Both the position numbers and the translations under genes were made by a program. A model generated the notes under the pieces. The model saw only the letters and a program-made list of their open reading frames with translations, did not search any database and was not told the DNA's origin. This document shows positions 7,376-15,982 of a stretch of DNA of 64,000 bases, in pieces. The first letter of the stretch is position 1, and each line of letters begins with the position of its first letter. Source of the stretch: Pseudarthrobacter sp. AL07 (GTDB lineage Bacteria; Actinomycetota; Actinomycetes; Actinomycetales; Micrococcaceae); contig NZ_JASBRB010000005.1 of NCBI RefSeq assembly GCF_029960665.1, forward strand, positions 124,001 through 188,000, read 5' to 3'.

Positions 7376-9408
7376 ACCGCGATCTCCGGCTTGAGCGTCT
7401 TGAGGGTCCAGTACTTGTGCTTCCGGACAGCAAACGTGGACATCGCCGCGCCCAGCAATGTGTAGCCGAGCAGCCCCAGGACAGTGGGCACGATCCCGGA
7501 CAGCTCCGCGCCGTAGATGAGGTGCCGCATCCCCGTGACCACGTAGCCCATGGGCAGGATTTCGTGGACAACATGGAGAGGCTGCGGGGTGGTCTGCCAG
7601 GGGAACGTGCCGCCCGAGGACACCAGCTGTAGCACCAGCAGGATCAGCACCACCAGCTTGCCGGGTGACCCCAGCAGCGCCACGATGCCTTGGATGATGG
7701 CGCTGAAGGCCATGGCCGCGGCCAGCATAAACAGCCACATCAGCACCGGATGAGCGGGGTTGAGGCCCAGCGCCAGATCCACCACGAGGGTCAGCAGGCT
7801 CGCCTGCACCACCGAAACGGCCAGGAACGGAAGCCATCCGCCGACGGCGATCTTCCAGGCCGGGGCGTTCGACGCCAGGGCCCGCTGGGTGATGGGCCGC
7901 ATCGCCTGGACCAGCATGAAGATGCCGATCCACAAGGCGAGCGTCAGGAAGAACGGTGCCAGCCCGGCACCGTAGGAGTCCGCCTTTGCCTGCGAGACGT
8001 TGCTGACCGCAACCGGATCAGCAATCACCTCTGAGAGGCTGCTCTTCTGCGAATCGTCCGGGTTGGGCACCTGGCCGGCTCCCTTGGCAATTTCGTCGGC
8101 CAACGTCCGTGAGCCGTCAGCTGCGGTGGCGGCCCCCGCCTCAAGCTGCCCCGCGCCGGCGTCGAGCGTTTGCGCTCCCTGGACGAGGTGCCCGGTGCCG
8201 TCCAGCGCAGACTGCTCGCCGGTGGCCAGCGTGGCCGCCCCGGTATGGAGTTGGTCTGCGCCACCGGAGGCCTGAACAACGGCGTCCTTCAGCGCAGGGG
8301 TGGCCGTGGCCAGCTGGGCTGCGCCGACGCTCACGGCTTCGGAGCCGTCCGCGAGCTGCTGGATCTGGGTGGCGTCGGTCTGGATCCGGGTTTTCGCCGC
8401 GGCCACGGGGCTGGAGGCTGCCACCGTATCGAAGTCGGCCAGGATTTTGTCTGCCTGCACCTGGGTGATCACTTCGGAGGCGACCAGGCGGGCATTCGAT
8501 TCGATCACGCGCGTCCGGAGTCCTTGGTCCGCGGCATCGAGCTGGGTGACGACGTCCTGGACCTTGGTGTTCAGCTGCGCATTCCCCGCGGCCACCTGGG
8601 CCGCGCCGTTGGCCAGGGTCCGGGTGTCGGTGGGCAGCATGGCGGTCGTCTCTTTCAGGACGGAGAGCCCGCTGCTGAGCTGCCCGGCGCCGTCGGTCAG
8701 CTGATTGGCGCCGTCACGCAATTTCAGCTGCCCGTTGTAGAGCTCGCCGGCTCCAGCGCTGAGCTCGCTGGTGCCCGTATGCAGGGTGACCGTCCCGTCG
8801 CGGAGGGTTGCCACGCCGTCCGCCACCTGCCCGGCGCCGTCTGCGGCCTTGAGCATCTGGGCGTGGATGGTGCCGAAGCCGGTGAGCAGCTGGTTCGCCG
8901 TCTCTTCGCCCACTTCCTTGGCCACAGTTGTGTGCACCGCGGTGGTCAGTTTGTCCACGATGGTGCTCAGCAGATAGTTGTTGGCATCGTTGGTGGTGAC
9001 GTTCAGCATCGCCTGGCTGGCTGAGTCGAAGCTGCCGGGGGAGACCAGGTTCGCCGAGAACTCCGCCGGGATCTTCAGCGCAAACGCGTACTTGCCGCTG
9101 CTGACCCCTGCATCGGCCTCAGCCGCCGTGGGGACCCCCTGCCAGTTGAAAACGTTGCCCTCCACGAGGCCGTCAGCCACTTTCTTGCCCGCCTGGAGCC
9201 CGGTGCCGTCGCTGGACGTGGCGCCGGTGTCTTCAACCACCAGGGCGGCCTCGATCTGGTTCAGGTTCCCGTAGGGATTCCAGTTGGCGTACAGGTACAC
9301 GGCCCCGTACAGGAGCGGCACCATGATCAGGGCCAGGATGGTCAGCTTTGGCAGCAACCCGCCGGTCATCCGCTTGAGTTCGGAACGGGCCAGCCGCAGC
9401 ACGGTCAC
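7372..9408 (-). CDS. YhgE/Pip-family membrane protein (ABC-2-like permease)
   Basis: A 678-residue protein. An N-terminal membrane helix (LTILALIMVPLLYGAVYLYANW) is followed by a long extracytoplasmic region of heptad-like repeats of the A-x-Q-L-x-x-G type, often described for YhgE/Pip proteins. About five C-terminal helices match the ABC-2 permease fold. Family members include phage-infection protein Pip and the type VII-associated EsaA. Many actinobacterial versions sit in operons with TetR repressors and are thought to export compounds. The upstream ATPase-like gene overlaps by 4 bases and the TetR gene downstream also overlaps by 4. Confidence 0.93.
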   Translation of the reverse strand: MTVLRLARSELKRMTGGLLPKLTILALIMVPLLYGAVYLYANWNPYGNLNQIEAALVVEDTGATSSDGTGLQAGKKVADGLVEGNVFNWQGVPTAAEADAGVSSGKYAFALKIPAEFSANLVSPGSFDSASQAMLNVTTNDANNYLLSTIVDKLTTAVHTTVAKEVGEETANQLLTGFGTIHAQMLKAADGAGQVADGVATLRDGTVTLHTGTSELSAGAGELYNGQLKLRDGANQLTDGAGQLSSGLSVLKETTAMLPTDTRTLANGAAQVAAGNAQLNTKVQDVVTQLDAADQGLRTRVIESNARLVASEVITQVQADKILADFDTVAASSPVAAAKTRIQTDATQIQQLADGSEAVSVGAAQLATATPALKDAVVQASGGADQLHTGAATLATGEQSALDGTGHLVQGAQTLDAGAGQLEAGAATAADGSRTLADEIAKGAGQVPNPDDSQKSSLSEVIADPVAVSNVSQAKADSYGAGLAPFFLTLALWIGIFMLVQAMRPITQRALASNAPAWKIAVGGWLPFLAVSVVQASLLTLVVDLALGLNPAHPVLMWLFMLAAAMAFSAIIQGIVALLGSPGKLVVLILLVLQLVSSGGTFPWQTTPQPLHVVHEILPMGYVVTGMRHLIYGAELSGIVPTVLGLLGYTLLGAAMSTFAVRKHKYWTLKTLKPEIAV

Positions 9409-10112
9409 TTGGCATCCTCAGTTTCAAGTAGGAGGGATTCGGTTTCTTCGTCTGTGAGAGCCGGCGCATCGGGTGCTTCGTCGGCGTCGGGGAAGGCGTT
9501 GCCGATCACCGCGGCCGGCCGCGTCCACCCTGTCGGGAGCGAAGTAACGGTGACGACGACGGCGAGCGGCCGGCCGGCGTCGTACGCCAGCTCCTCAAGC
9601 CGCGGGAGCCAGTCCGCGGAGTGCGCACCGTGCCTGTCGGGGGAGTCCACCACCAGGAGATCGGTGTGCGGGTTGGCGAGGGCCAGGGCTGTCAGCAGTT
9701 CAATGCGCCGGTCCGGGGCCAGCTGCTCAGTCCACAAGTCCGCGATGTCCTCGAAACTGTTGACCTTGAGCCAAGGCTTGCTGAGCAGCGCGCCCCGGTA
9801 GCGGCGGGGGATCAGCACGAGGTCCTCGGTGACAAGGTCCCGGACGCTGAGGTGCTGCTCGGGCTCATTCACATTGGGGGAATCCACCAGGGCGCTCGCG
9901 AGCCTGAGGGATTTGGTGCGTTCGTTGGCGTCCCACGAGATCCGGCCGCCAGTGGGTTTCATGCGCCCGCTGATGGTCAGGGCGAGGGCTGTCCGCTGGT
10001 CCTGGCGTTCGGCGGTGACGAGGAGGAGCTCACCCCGGCCGACCCGCAGAGAGGTGGGCGGGAGCAAATCGTCGCGCCGGCCTTTCACATGGAGCTGCTG
10101 TACGGAGAGCAA
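9405..10112 (-). CDS. Degenerate ABC-type ATPase partner of YhgE
   Basis: A protein of about 235 residues with the layout of an ABC ATP-binding subunit but without its catalytic motifs. The Walker A position reads TAERQDQRTALAL in place of GxxGxGKST. No LSGGQ signature is visible. The Walker B-like strand is TDLLVVDSPDRH, lacking the catalytic Glu. It probably acts as a structural subunit. I place the start at the TTG codon at 10112, preceded by AAAGG. The frame is open to a TTG at 10145, but that codon falls at the -10 box or transcription start of the readable promoter. It is the first gene of the operon with YhgE and TetR. Confidence 0.78.
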   Translation of the reverse strand: MLSVQQLHVKGRRDDLLPPTSLRVGRGELLLVTAERQDQRTALALTISGRMKPTGGRISWDANERTKSLRLASALVDSPNVNEPEQHLSVRDLVTEDLVLIPRRYRGALLSKPWLKVNSFEDIADLWTEQLAPDRRIELLTALALANPHTDLLVVDSPDRHGAHSADWLPRLEELAYDAGRPLAVVVTVTSLPTGWTRPAAVIGNAFPDADEAPDAPALTDEETESLLLETEDAK

Positions 10113-10144
10113 GAATGGCCTTTCGACGGGGTATGTCCGTCCCA

Positions 10145-10173
10145 AGTCTAACTGAACTGACTGGTCAGTTCAA
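10145..10173 (-). promoter_or_regulatory. Promoter with embedded TetR operator
   Basis: On the minus strand a -35 box TTGAAC (10168-10173) and a -10 box TAGACT (10145-10150) are separated by exactly 17 bases. A palindrome with 9-bp arms, TGAACTGAC-TG-GTCAGTTCA on the plus strand, spans 10153-10172. It covers most of the -35 box and the spacer. This is the classic position for a repressor operator. It drives the ATPase-like, YhgE and TetR genes, so TetR autoregulation is the straightforward reading. Confidence 0.85.
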
Positions 10174-10209
10174 ATAGAAGGCAGAGTGGCGCAGGGGAGC
10201 AAACCAGCC

Positions 10210-10222
10210 CGAACGGACACTT
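10210..10222. repeat. Copy 1 of the CGAACGGACACTT intergenic motif
   Basis: The 13-base motif CGAACGGACACTT at the 3' end of the oxidoreductase gene recurs at 14118-14130 within GCGCGAACGGACACTT. A one-base variant is at 14145-14160. Both main copies are followed two bases later by GGCCCC. All copies lie in short spacers at gene 3' ends. It may be a dispersed small intergenic repeat of this genome. Confidence 0.45.
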
Positions 10223-10232
10223 GCGGCCCCGA

Positions 10233-11747
10233 CTACAAGCCGTACTTCTCCAGGAGCCGCAGCCACACCTCGCTGACGGTGGGAAACGACGGCACCGCAT
10301 GCCACAGCCGCTCCAGCGGGACCTCGCCCACCACTGCGATGGTGGCGGCGTGCAGCAGTTCACCCACGTCCGGGCCGGCGAACGTGGCGCCGAGCAGGAC
10401 TCGGCGGTCCTCGTCCACCACCAGTTGCGCCCAGCCTTCGTAGTGTTCGGAGTGCAGGGAAGATCCTGATACCTCGATGGGCAGTTCCACGGACGACACG
10501 TTGTAGCCGTCCCGCTTCGCCTGTTCCACTGTGCGCCCCACGGCCGCCAGTTCGGGGTCGGTGAACACCACGCTGGGAACGGCATGCTGGTTTGCGGTGT
10601 GGGCGTAGCGGCTCCAGGGCTTTGGGGTGCCGCGGAGTTCACCCTTGGCGCGGGCTGCGATGGCGTCGCCGGTAGCGCGGGCCTCGTACTTGCCCTGGTG
10701 GGTGAAAAAGTTGCTGCCGGCGGCGTCGCCAACAGCGTAGAGCCAGGGATCCACTCCATCCGAGCCCTCCTCGCCCTGAACGTTCGGGGTGCCCGGGACG
10801 TCCGGGAGGCCCTGGACTAGTCCAGTGGAGTCTGTGGTGAGTTTCAGCGGCTGTCCGTGCTGCGCCTCGAAACCCAGGCTTTCCAGGCCGAGGCCTTCGA
10901 GGGCGGGATGCCGGCCTGTTGAAACGAGGACCTTGTCTGCAATGACGGTTGTGCGGCCGTCCGCCGTCGGGTCCTGAAGTGTCAGGGTGAACGTGCCGTC
11001 GTCGTTTTCCCGGACACTCTCGGTGGATGTGTTGAGGCGGACCGCCACGCCGTCCGCGCGCAGCCCCGCGACTACAAGTTTGCTGGCCTCCGCGGGGAAC
11101 GTGCCCAGCAGGCCGCTCCTGGCCACCAGCGTCACGTCCGAGCCCAGGCGTGCGAATGCCTGCGCCAACTCGCTGCCCGCGACGCCGCCGCCGATCACAG
11201 CCAGGCGCTCCGGTACCTCCTTGGCCGAGGTGGCTTCGCGTGTGCCCCAGACCTGAAGGTCCGCCAGGCCGTTGATGGAAGGTGTGGTTGGCGTGGAGCC
11301 GGTGGCGAGGACGACGGCGTGACGCGCCTTGAGCTCATAAGTGTTGCCGTCCAGCCCGGCTACTTCAACGGTGTGTGGTGCGGTGATCCAGCAGTGGCCG
11401 CGGAGCAGCTCAATTCCGGTATCTTCCAGCCACTTCACCTGGCTGTCGTCCTGCCAGTTTGCGGTGAAATAGTCCCGGCGCTTCAGGACTGCCGCTGCAT
11501 CCAGTGTCAGGGTGACGGCTTCCGCTGCGCCGGGTACGGCCTGTGCGCCGTGCAGGGCGGTGCCGGGGCGGAGCAGGGCTTTGGATGGCATGCAGGCCCA
11601 GTATGAGCATTCGCCGCCCACCAGTTCGGCTTCAACGAGGACCGCCGTCAGGCCGCCCTGGACCACCCGGTCGGCGACGTTTTCCCCCACGGCACCGGCG
11701 CCAATCACAATGACATCGAATTCACGTTGCAGCGTTGCAGGCGTCAT
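10233..11747 (-). CDS. Class I pyridine nucleotide-disulfide oxidoreductase
   Basis: A 504-residue FAD/NAD(P) flavoprotein related to dihydrolipoamide dehydrogenase and mercuric reductase. The N-terminal FAD fold carries VIGAGAVG (residues 14-21). The redox disulfide is C47/C52 in GGECSYWACMPSKAL; both cysteines are kept but the residues between them differ from the usual LNVG. A second nucleotide fold has IGGGVAGSELA. In the C-terminal dimerisation domain the catalytic HPTxxE motif reads FPTVSE, so the active-site His is absent. That argues against true lipoamide dehydrogenase activity. A quinone or other small-molecule reductase is more likely. It stands alone, next to the tRNA-Arg gene. 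Confidence 0.88.
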   Translation of the reverse strand: MTPATLQREFDVIVIGAGAVGENVADRVVQGGLTAVLVEAELVGGECSYWACMPSKALLRPGTALHGAQAVPGAAEAVTLTLDAAAVLKRRDYFTANWQDDSQVKWLEDTGIELLRGHCWITAPHTVEVAGLDGNTYELKARHAVVLATGSTPTTPSINGLADLQVWGTREATSAKEVPERLAVIGGGVAGSELAQAFARLGSDVTLVARSGLLGTFPAEASKLVVAGLRADGVAVRLNTSTESVRENDDGTFTLTLQDPTADGRTTVIADKVLVSTGRHPALEGLGLESLGFEAQHGQPLKLTTDSTGLVQGLPDVPGTPNVQGEEGSDGVDPWLYAVGDAAGSNFFTHQGKYEARATGDAIAARAKGELRGTPKPWSRYAHTANQHAVPSVVFTDPELAAVGRTVEQAKRDGYNVSSVELPIEVSGSSLHSEHYEGWAQLVVDEDRRVLLGATFAGPDVGELLHAATIAVVGEVPLERLWHAVPSFPTVSEVWLRLLEKYGL

Positions 11748-11834
11748 TCGTCCAGCCTACGCCCGCCTCCTTTGAGGCGGGGAGTGCCGCCGTCGTCAAT
11801 CCGGCGACTGCAGAAATGCGTAACTTAATGACAA

Positions 11835-11866
11835 AAGGCCCGTATCGGCGAACCGATACGGGCCTT
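11835..11866 (-). terminator. Intrinsic terminator of tRNA-Arg
   Basis: A perfect 14-bp stem (AAGGCCCGTATCGG paired with 11853-11866) closes a CGAA tetraloop. It is followed on the minus strand by a short T run. It lies 6 bases beyond the tRNA-Arg 3' end. Confidence 0.9.
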
Positions 11867-11872
11867 GCTCTG

Positions 11873-11946
<74 letters not shown>

Positions 11947-12044
11947 ATCTTGCGTTTCGCGGAGTTTCTTGCTCCCCGAACCTCGAATTACTTTACGCGA
12001 GGGAGGCCCGGAGTTCCAAATCGGGAAGCCTGTAATCTAGCCGA

Positions 12045-12058
12045 CTAGACCGGTCTAG
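12045..12058. promoter_or_regulatory. 14-bp perfect palindrome upstream of pckG
   Basis: CTAGACCGGTCTAG is a perfect palindrome about 165 bases upstream of the pckG start. A second, weaker inverted repeat with arms CCAAC/GTTGG lies at 12135-12151. Either could bind a regulator of gluconeogenesis. There is no direct support beyond symmetry and position. Confidence 0.35.
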
Positions 12059-12220
12059 GTGAGCTTCGTCACTTAATTCCGGCAAGTTGTCCGCTTTTTC
12101 CTTGAATTTGCGCGGTTTTCGGTTCAAACGCTCACCAACGTGCACAGTTGGTCCAGCTTGGGGCCCCTGGTGGCCAATAGCATTTAGTCCACACCGATGA
12201 ACCCGAGGAAGGGAACCGCA

Positions 12221-14047
12221 ATGGGCGATCTCGCAAGACTGCCGCTGCTTGAGAAAGCACCCACCACGCATGCTGGCTTGCTGGCATGGGTCGAAGAGGT
12301 TGCTGAACTTACTCAGCCGGACCGCATCCACTGGGTTGATGGTACCGAAGAGGAAAATACGCGTCTCACTGACGAACTCGTGGCGGCAGGGACGCTGACG
12401 CGCCTGAACCAGGAGCTCTTCCCTAACTCTTTCGCTGCATTCTCTGATCCCGCGGACGTAGCCCGCGTGGAAGAGCAGACCTTCATCTGCTCCGAGAAGG
12501 AGCGCGACGCCGGCTTCACAAATAACTGGATGGCCCCGGTCGAGATGAAGCAGAAGCTGCGCGGATTGTTCGGCGGCTCCATGCACGGCCGCACCATGTA
12601 CGTGATCCCGTTCGTCATGGGCCACCTGGATGCCGAAGATCCCAAGTTCGGCGTCGAGATCACCGATAGCGCCTACGTGGTTGCCTCGATGCGCATCATG
12701 GCCCGCATCGGCACCGACGTCCTGAACCGGATCACCGAGACCGACGCCTTCTTCGTGCCGGCCCTGCACTCCCTGGGTGCGCCGCTCGACGCCGGCCAGG
12801 CCGACGTGCCGTGGCCGTGCAACCCGGACAAGTGGATCGTGCACTTCCCCGAGGAGCGCTCCATCTGGTCCTTTGGTTCCGGCTACGGCGGCAATGCGCT
12901 GCTGGGCAAGAAGTGCTACGCCCTCCGCATCGCCTCCGTGATGGCCCGCGACGAAGGCTGGCTGGCCGAGCACATGCTCATCCTGAAGCTGACGTCCCCG
13001 GAGCAGAAGACATATTACGTCTCGGCTGCCTTCCCGTCCGCCTGCGGCAAGACCAACCTCGCACTGCTCGATCCCACCATCGAGGGCTGGAAGGTGGAAA
13101 CCCTGGGCGACGACATCACCTGGATGCGGTTCGGCAAGGAAGGCGAACTCCGCGCCGTCAATCCCGAGGCCGGCCTCTTCGGCGTTGCCCCGGGCACTGG
13201 CTGGGGCACCAACCCTAATGCGATGCGCGCCATCGCCAAGGGCAACAGCATCTTCACCAACGTCGCACTGACCGACGACGGCGGCGTGTGGTGGGAGGGC
13301 ATGACTGAGGAAGTGCCCGCTCACCTGACCGATTGGAAGGGCAATTCCTGGACCTCGGACTCCGATAAGCCGGCAGCCCACCCAAACTCGCGCTTCTGCA
13401 CGCCGATCGACCAGATCGACATGCTGGCCGAGGAGTACAACAACCCGGACGGAGTGGAGCTTTCCGCGATCCTGTTCGGCGGCCGCCGCAAGACCACCAT
13501 CCCCCTGGTGACTGAGGCCCGCAGCTGGTCAAACGGCATCTTCATGGGTTCCACGTTGTCCTCCGAGACCACTGCCGCGGCAGCCGGGGCAGTGGGCGTG
13601 GTTCGCCGCGATCCCATGGCCATGCTGCCTTTCATGGGCTACGACGCCGGAGACTACCTGAACCACTGGGTCAACCTGTCCGCCAAAGGCAACCCGGAAC
13701 GCCTGCCCAAGATCTTCCTGGTCAACTGGTTCCGCCGCACGGCCGAGGGAGGCTTCGCCTGGCCTGGCTTCGGCGATAACGCCCGCGTCCTTAAGTGGGC
13801 CATCGAGCGCCTCGAAGGCAAGGCAGACGCCGTCGAGACGCCGATCGGCTTTGTCCCCACGGGCGAATCCATCGACCTTAAGGGCCTGGATATGACGCCC
13901 GCACAGGTCGAAGAAGCTGTCCGCGTCGACCCGGCAGAATGGGCCACCGAGCTCGCATCCATCGAGGAGTGGTACGCCAACTTCGGCGATTCCCTCCCCG
14001 AGGCACTGCAGTCCGAGTTTGCCAGCCTGAAGTCCCGCCTGGGCTGA
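12221..14047 (+). CDS. pckG: Phosphoenolpyruvate carboxykinase (GTP)
   Basis: A 608-residue GTP-dependent enzyme that converts oxaloacetate to phosphoenolpyruvate, the committed step of gluconeogenesis. Visible family motifs are the kinase P-loop in [14 protein letters not shown], the metal-binding GDDITWM segment and the [15 protein letters not shown] loop. The length matches bacterial PckG. I chose the ATG at 12221 because GAGGAAGGG lies just upstream at the right spacing; an ATG at 12197 has no such site. The gene is monocistronic and followed by large hairpins. Confidence 0.97.
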   Translation: MGDLARLPLLEKAPTTHAGLLAWVEEVAELTQPDRIHWVDGTEEENTRLTDELVAAGTLTRLNQELFPNSFAAFSDPADVARVEEQTFICSEKERDAGFTNNWMAPVEMKQKLRGLFGGSMHGRTMYVIPFVMGHLDAEDPKFGVEITDSAYVVASMRIMARIGTDVLNRITETDAFFVPALHSLGAPLDAGQADVPWPCNPDKWIVHFPEERSIWSFGSGYGGNALLGKKCYALRIASVMARDEGWLAEHMLILKLTSPEQKTYYVSAAFPSACGKTNLALLDPTIEGWKVETLGDDITWMRFGKEGELRAVNPEAGLFGVAPGTGWGTNPNAMRAIAKGNSIFTNVALTDDGGVWWEGMTEEVPAHLTDWKGNSWTSDSDKPAAHPNSRFCTPIDQIDMLAEEYNNPDGVELSAILFGGRRKTTIPLVTEARSWSNGIFMGSTLSSETTAAAAGAVGVVRRDPMAMLPFMGYDAGDYLNHWVNLSAKGNPERLPKIFLVNWFRRTAEGGFAWPGFGDNARVLKWAIERLEGKADAVETPIGFVPTGESIDLKGLDMTPAQVEEAVRVDPAEWATELASIEEWYANFGDSLPEALQSEFASLKSRLG

Positions 14048-14057
14048 GGTTCCAGAA

Positions 14058-14112
14058 AGTACGACGGCGGCCCCGCACCTTTGCAAGAAAGGTGCGGGGC
14101 CGCCGTCGTACT
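14058..14112. terminator. 25-bp perfect hairpin after pckG
   Basis: An uninterrupted 25-bp stem (14058-14082 with 14088-14112) closes a 5-base loop, GCAAG, 11 bases after the pckG stop. There is no clear T run, so it may act as an mRNA-stabilising or bidirectional transcription barrier rather than a standard intrinsic terminator. Confidence 0.75.
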
Positions 14113-14114
14113 CT

Positions 14115-14130
14115 GCGCGAACGGACACTT
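14115..14130. repeat. Copy 2 of the CGAACGGACACTT intergenic motif
   Basis: GCGCGAACGGACACTT between the two hairpins downstream of pckG. It shares 13 bases with the copy at 10210-10222 and 15 of 16 with the left arm of the next hairpin. Confidence 0.45.
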
Positions 14131-14144
14131 CTGGCCCCTCGGAT

Positions 14145-14190
14145 GCGCGAAAGGACACTTAAGCACCGGGACTTATGTGTCCTTTCGCGC
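14145..14190. terminator. Bidirectional terminator-like hairpin between pckG and hmp
   Basis: The arms GCGCGAAAGGACAC (14145-14158) and GTGTCCTTTCGCGC (14177-14190) form a 14-bp stem. It lies between the convergent genes pckG and hmp and could serve both. The left arm is a variant of the intergenic motif seen at 10210 and 14115. Confidence 0.65.
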
Positions 14191-14215
14191 TTCTGACGCC
14201 AGGAAGTATCCGCCG

Positions 14216-15376
14216 TCAGGAAGCGAGCCAGATGTCTGGGCCGAAGACCTCGTAGTGGATGCTCGTGGCCGGGATGCCGGCGTTGATGGCCTCGTTGCGG
14301 ATGTGCTTCATGAACGGCAGCGGCCCGCAGAGGTACAGCGACGCGTTGGCGGGCAGGTCCACTTCACGCAGGGACATAAAGCCTGTGTTGGTCCCGTCGC
14401 GTGGCTCTTCAAGCCACAGCTGCAGGTCAGCACTGTCCAGGCGTTCGACGTCATCCGTCATCTGACCGCGCAATGCCCAGCTGTCCAGCGTGCTTTCCGC
14501 GTGCAGCACCAGCACCTGCCGGTCCGAGCCCGACTCGGCAAGGGACCGGAGGATCGACGCCGTGGGCGTGCAGCCGATGCCGGCCGATGCCAGGACCACC
14601 GGGCCGTCGCCACCCTTCAGGGTGATCTCGCCGTAGGGATTCGAAATCTCCAGGACGTCGCCAACCTCGACGGCGTTGTGCAGCACAGGGGAGACCTCGC
14701 CGCCGTCGTCGAGCTTGGTGGTGAAGCTGCGGCTCGTGCCTGCATCGCCCGAAAGTGAGTACTGCCGGACCTGGCGCAGGCCGTCGGGGAGTTGGACCTT
14801 GACGCTGACGTACTGGCCGGCCAGGGCGGGTGTGACCGGTGTGTCGTCTGCGGGTTCCAGGGTGAAGGTCATGGAGCCGATACCGGCATGGTTCTTTGAG
14901 GCAACCTTCCATGGCGTCCACATCTTGCCGTTGGCCTGTGCTGCGTAGAGGCCCTTTTCGAGCTTGATCAGGGCGTCGGCCATCAGCCAGTAAACTTCGG
15001 TCCAAGCTTCGGCGATCTCCGGGGTGATGACCTCGGCCAGATCCTCCGCGATGGCCGCGAAGAGGTGCTCATAGACCACCTGGTACTGGGGCTCACTGAT
15101 GCCGAGCGATGCGTGCCGGTGGGCGATACGGGACAGTACGGTTTCGGGGAGGGTGTCCGGGTTGTTGACCAAGTGCGTGGCGAAAGCGGCGATGCTTCCG
15201 GCCAGCGCCTGCTGCTGGTCGCCCGAGCGCTGATTGGAGCGGCTGAACAGGCCATCCAACAGTTCCGGGTGGGCGGCGAACAGCCGTGCATAGAACTTGG
15301 GAGTGATGGCGCCGATCCGGGAACCGACGAGCGGCAGTGTGGCTTCTATGACGGGGCGGGATTTGTCCGAGAGCAT
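14216..15376 (-). CDS. hmp: Flavohemoprotein (nitric oxide dioxygenase)
   Basis: A 386-residue cytoplasmic enzyme that oxidises nitric oxide to nitrate using O2 and NAD(P)H. The N-terminal globin domain has the proximal haem His H88 in HRHASLGI, with Tyr29 and a Gln in the distal pocket as in other Hmp proteins. A ferredoxin-reductase module follows, with the FAD motif RQYSLS, the NAD-binding GIGCTPTASIL and the C-terminal YEVFGP. The ATG at 15376 is preceded by AGGAG. An NsrR-type dyad lies 45 bases upstream, and the nsrR gene is the next gene upstream. Confidence 0.97.
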   Translation of the reverse strand: MLSDKSRPVIEATLPLVGSRIGAITPKFYARLFAAHPELLDGLFSRSNQRSGDQQQALAGSIAAFATHLVNNPDTLPETVLSRIAHRHASLGISEPQYQVVYEHLFAAIAEDLAEVITPEIAEAWTEVYWLMADALIKLEKGLYAAQANGKMWTPWKVASKNHAGIGSMTFTLEPADDTPVTPALAGQYVSVKVQLPDGLRQVRQYSLSGDAGTSRSFTTKLDDGGEVSPVLHNAVEVGDVLEISNPYGEITLKGGDGPVVLASAGIGCTPTASILRSLAESGSDRQVLVLHAESTLDSWALRGQMTDDVERLDSADLQLWLEEPRDGTNTGFMSLREVDLPANASLYLCGPLPFMKHIRNEAINAGIPATSIHYEVFGPDIWLAS

Positions 15377-15420
15377 GTGTACTCCTGCGATAGGGTCCGG
15401 GGTTGCGCCCGGTCAATGTG

Positions 15421-15447
15421 AATACTTACATTTGAAATGCGTATATT
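15421..15447. promoter_or_regulatory. NsrR-type operator upstream of hmp
   Basis: An AT-rich dyad reads AATA-n4-CATTT-G-AAATG-n4-TATT. The central 5-bp arms are at 15429-15433 and 15435-15439, with matching outer AATA/TATT. It lies between nsrR and hmp, 45 bases upstream of the hmp start. The form resembles the AT-rich inverted repeats bound by NsrR. NO-responsive repression of hmp is the expected outcome. Confidence 0.65.
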
Positions 15448-15515
15448 CGTAACTCAAGTTCTACACCTCGTAGAAGTGGGAATCAAATTGGCGGGGAGGT
15501 GGGCGCGGCGCGGGG

Positions 15516-15965
15516 CTACAGGCCGGCGCGCAGGCCGATCATCTGGAAGACGGGTGCCATCTGCCGCGAGCCGGGAAGTTCGGCCACAACCACTGCATCA
15601 AGTTCCCGGTAAAACGCTTCACGGGCACGGGCCAGCGCGGCGCGAAGCCTGCATTCGTGGATCAGCGGGCAGTCGCCGCCCGGCGCGACGCAATCGGTCG
15701 CGTCCGTCCGGGTGTCAAGGTCCCGCAGGACCTGGCCCACCGTTGCCCGGCGGCCAGCGGAGCTGAGCCGTGATCCTCCCGACCTGCCGCGCTCAACGTC
15801 GATCAGGCCCAGTGTCCGCAGCTTGGCCATCGCCTTGCTCACGTGGTTGTACGGAGTGCCCACGGCATCGGCGATGTTCTGTGTAGTCAGGAGGGTGCCC
15901 CCGGGCGCGGCGGCCAGGACCATCAGCGCCCGGAGGCTGACATCTGCGAAGGCGTTGATTTTCAT
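15516..15965 (-). CDS. nsrR: NsrR, Rrf2-family nitric-oxide-sensing repressor
   Basis: A 149-residue Rrf2 protein with an N-terminal winged helix (LTTQNIADAVGTPYNHVSKAM). The iron-sulfur cluster cysteines are C92, C99 and C105, with spacing close to the C93/C99/C105 of Streptomyces NsrR. Asp8, the non-cysteine ligand in that protein, is also present. A [4Fe-4S] cluster that reacts with NO would release the repressor from DNA. Its position beside hmp and the dyad at 15421-15447 supports the assignment. It begins 17 bases after the end of the gene upstream on the same strand. Confidence 0.93.
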   Translation of the reverse strand: MKINAFADVSLRALMVLAAAPGGTLLTTQNIADAVGTPYNHVSKAMAKLRTLGLIDVERGRSGGSRLSSAGRRATVGQVLRDLDTRTDATDCVAPGGDCPLIHECRLRAALARAREAFYRELDAVVVAELPGSRQMAPVFQMIGLRAGL

Positions 15966-15982
15966 GGCAACCGGGGCGCGGT

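Noticed and set aside
10112..10145. TTG at 10145 as the start of the ATPase-like gene
   Set aside because: It lies on the -10 box of the readable promoter, so it would be at or before the transcription start. The TTG at 10112 has an AAAGG site.
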